DNA from: Synergistaceae bacterium UBA4088
GTDB taxonomy: Bacteria > Synergistota > Synergistia > Synergistales > Thermovirgaceae
Reading direction: 5' to 3'
Length of the DNA: 15,552 nucleotides
Assembly: GCA_002382605.1 (NCBI GenBank)
Contig: DFYG01000107.1
Location: 1-15,552, forward strand
The position numbers and the translations under genes are program-made. Positions 14,332 to 15,552 of the stretch are shown here, one piece after another (the stretch's first letter is position 1; every line of letters starts with the position of its first letter). The notes under the pieces are model-generated. The model did no database searches and had not been told where the DNA came from. It saw nothing but the letters and a program-made list of their open reading frames with translations.

Positions 14332-15552
14332 ATGTTTCGTTTCCCGCTTGATGGCAACAGGGATATATCGATCGTACTGTGCGGCGCGGCAGGTCAGGGT
14401 GTGCAGACCATAGAGGAGATCCTTGTGGATTCTCTCAAAAGAGCCGGGTTCAATATTTTTGCAAGCAGAGAGTATATGTCCCGGGTTCGCGGAGGGAACA
14501 ATTCCACGGAGATAAGGGTTTCGTCCGAACGAGTCAATGCCCTTGTCGACAGGATAGATATTCTGCTTCCCCTTAACGGTGGCATAAGACCGAACATAAG
14601 AAAACGCATTTCCAGGGATACAGTGATCATAGGCGATATCGAGGAGTTGAAGGATGAGCTCAGAGATTCGGGAGGGAACTTTCTGAATGTCCCCCTGATG
14701 GAGAAGGGCAGGGAATCGGGGGGGGCTGTTTATACAGGAGTTGTAGCCGGGGGACTTGTTGCGGGTCTCCTGGACATTCCGGAGGGCCTTCTGAAAAGCT
14801 ATATAGAGCGGAAGTTTTCCTCAAGATCCCAGGACATCGTCAGGAACAACGTAACCGCACTTGCTAAAGGAAGGAGCCTCGCCAGGGATTTTATTGATTC
14901 TGGTGATATAGAAGTCGATATCCCTGGATCGGGTCCTGATCAGAACGAGATAGTCATCAATGGCTCCGACGCCGTTGCGCTCGGCGCGCTGGCGGGGGGG
15001 TGCGATTTCATAGCATCCTACCCGATGTCTCCCGCGACGGCAGTGCTTACCTTCCTTGCAGGGCACGCCCGGGAGTTCGGGGTAGCCGTCGAGCAGGCCG
15101 AGGATGAAATAGCCGCGATAAACATGGCTGTCGGATCATCATACGGGGGTGCCAGGTCAATGATCAGTACCTCGGGAGGCGGCCTTTCGCTGATGTCCGA
15201 GGGTGTCAGCCTGGCGGGGATCACCGAAGTCCCGGTGGTTCTGCATATCGGACAACGTCCGGGCCCGGCCACGGGGATGGCTACCCGGACCGAGCAGGGA
15301 GACCTCAACCTTGCGCTCTTCTGCGGCCATGGCGACATCCAGAGGGCTGTCTTCGCTCCCGGGAGTCTTGAGCAGGCGTTCCGTCTTTCCCGGGAAGCGT
15401 TCAACCTCGCCGCGGAGTTCCATATTCCGGTATTTATCCTCACCGACCAGTATTTCCTCAACTCCTTCTACAACACCCCTGAATTCGACCTTTCGGACTT
15501 CAGGGTCGAAAGGCATCTTGTCGAGGCAGTTCCTGGATACAGGAGATATGAG
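14332..15552 (+). CDS. 2-oxoacid:ferredoxin oxidoreductase, fused gamma-alpha subunit (3'-truncated by the window edge)
   Basis: This is a subunit of a thiamine-diphosphate enzyme that oxidatively decarboxylates 2-oxoacids to acyl-CoA and reduces ferredoxin. The frame is open for 407 codons to the window end. Family members of this fused type have about 550-600 residues, so roughly a third is missing. Residues 12-190 are the gamma domain, opening with LCGAAGQGVQT. Residues about 205 onward are the alpha (pyrimidine-binding) domain, with SYPMSPAT (229-236, usually YPITPS), EQAEDEIAAI (254-263), STSGGGLSLMSEG (279-291) and GPATGMATRTEQGDL (311-325). The ATG follows AAGGAGGA at 14318-14325. This architecture is seen in 2-oxoglutarate (KorA-type) and other 2-oxoacid enzymes. 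The exact substrate cannot be told. A beta subunit gene is expected just downstream. Confidence 0.92.
   Translation, partial: MFRFPLDGNRDISIVLCGAAGQGVQTIEEILVDSLKRAGFNIFASREYMSRVRGGNNSTEIRVSSERVNALVDRIDILLPLNGGIRPNIRKRISRDTVIIGDIEELKDELRDSGGNFLNVPLMEKGRESGGAVYTGVVAGGLVAGLLDIPEGLLKSYIERKFSSRSQDIVRNNVTALAKGRSLARDFIDSGDIEVDIPGSGPDQNEIVINGSDAVALGALAGGCDFIASYPMSPATAVLTFLAGHAREFGVAVEQAEDEIAAINMAVGSSYGGARSMISTSGGGLSLMSEGVSLAGITEVPVVLHIGQRPGPATGMATRTEQGDLNLALFCGHGDIQRAVFAPGSLEQAFRLSREAFNLAAEFHIPVFILTDQYFLNSFYNTPEFDLSDFRVERHLVEAVPGYRRYE

Overview
The window looks like chromosomal DNA of an anaerobic Gram-negative-type bacterium. The combination of a split transketolase, an FtsEX/EnvC/CtpA/YibQ envelope cluster, CstA, a ferredoxin-type 2-oxoacid oxidoreductase and ArsF/ArsG-like proteins best fits a member of the Synergistota. 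That placement rests on gene content and protein style as I remember them, not on a search. GC content is fairly high, with GTG and TTG starts and strong GGAGG-type ribosome sites. The AT-richer stretch around 7.1-7.9 kb is the only part that looks accessory.

Region 1 (1-6921, + strand) is a tightly packed run of seven genes with gaps or overlaps of about 30 bases or less: transketolase C-terminal subunit (cut by the window start), ftsE, ftsX, a secreted EnvC-type coiled-coil/LytM protein, the carboxy-terminal protease ctpA, a YibQ-type divergent polysaccharide deacetylase, and purA. The five central genes form an envelope and division module. FtsEX would gate the coiled-coil murein hydrolase, CtpA could set hydrolase levels, and YibQ is a common neighbour of EnvC. 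Unlike E. coli EnvC, this EnvC homologue keeps every LytM catalytic residue. A 22-bp-arm hairpin (6951-6996) closes the run and also ends the tRNA-Val(CAC) gene that faces it.

Region 2 (7084-8448) holds the tRNA-Val promoter and then a 462-bp insertion-sequence remnant (7138-7599). Its inverted ends each carry two copies of a TTGCC-type repeat, and only the C-terminal part of an integrase-type transposase survives between them. Next come about 300 bases without a convincing gene, a good promoter, and an unrecognised 179-residue protein that is translationally coupled to cstA.

Region 3 (8449-10332) contains cstA (a pyruvate/peptide-type transporter), a bidirectional terminator, and a small convergent gene for a 57-residue zinc-ribbon protein.

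Region 4 (10474-14128) has two divergent operons. Leftward lie an ArsF-like thioredoxin-fold protein with a CPVC motif and an ArsG/CcdA-like membrane protein, overlapping by ATGA. Rightward lie a Cu+ P-type ATPase (copA) and a small HMA chaperone. The 110-base divergent gap holds two face-to-face promoters that share one palindrome, TATACC-N6-GGTATA, which looks like a common operator.

Region 5 (14332-15552) is the start of a 2-oxoacid:ferredoxin oxidoreductase with the gamma domain fused ahead of the alpha domain. It runs off the window end.
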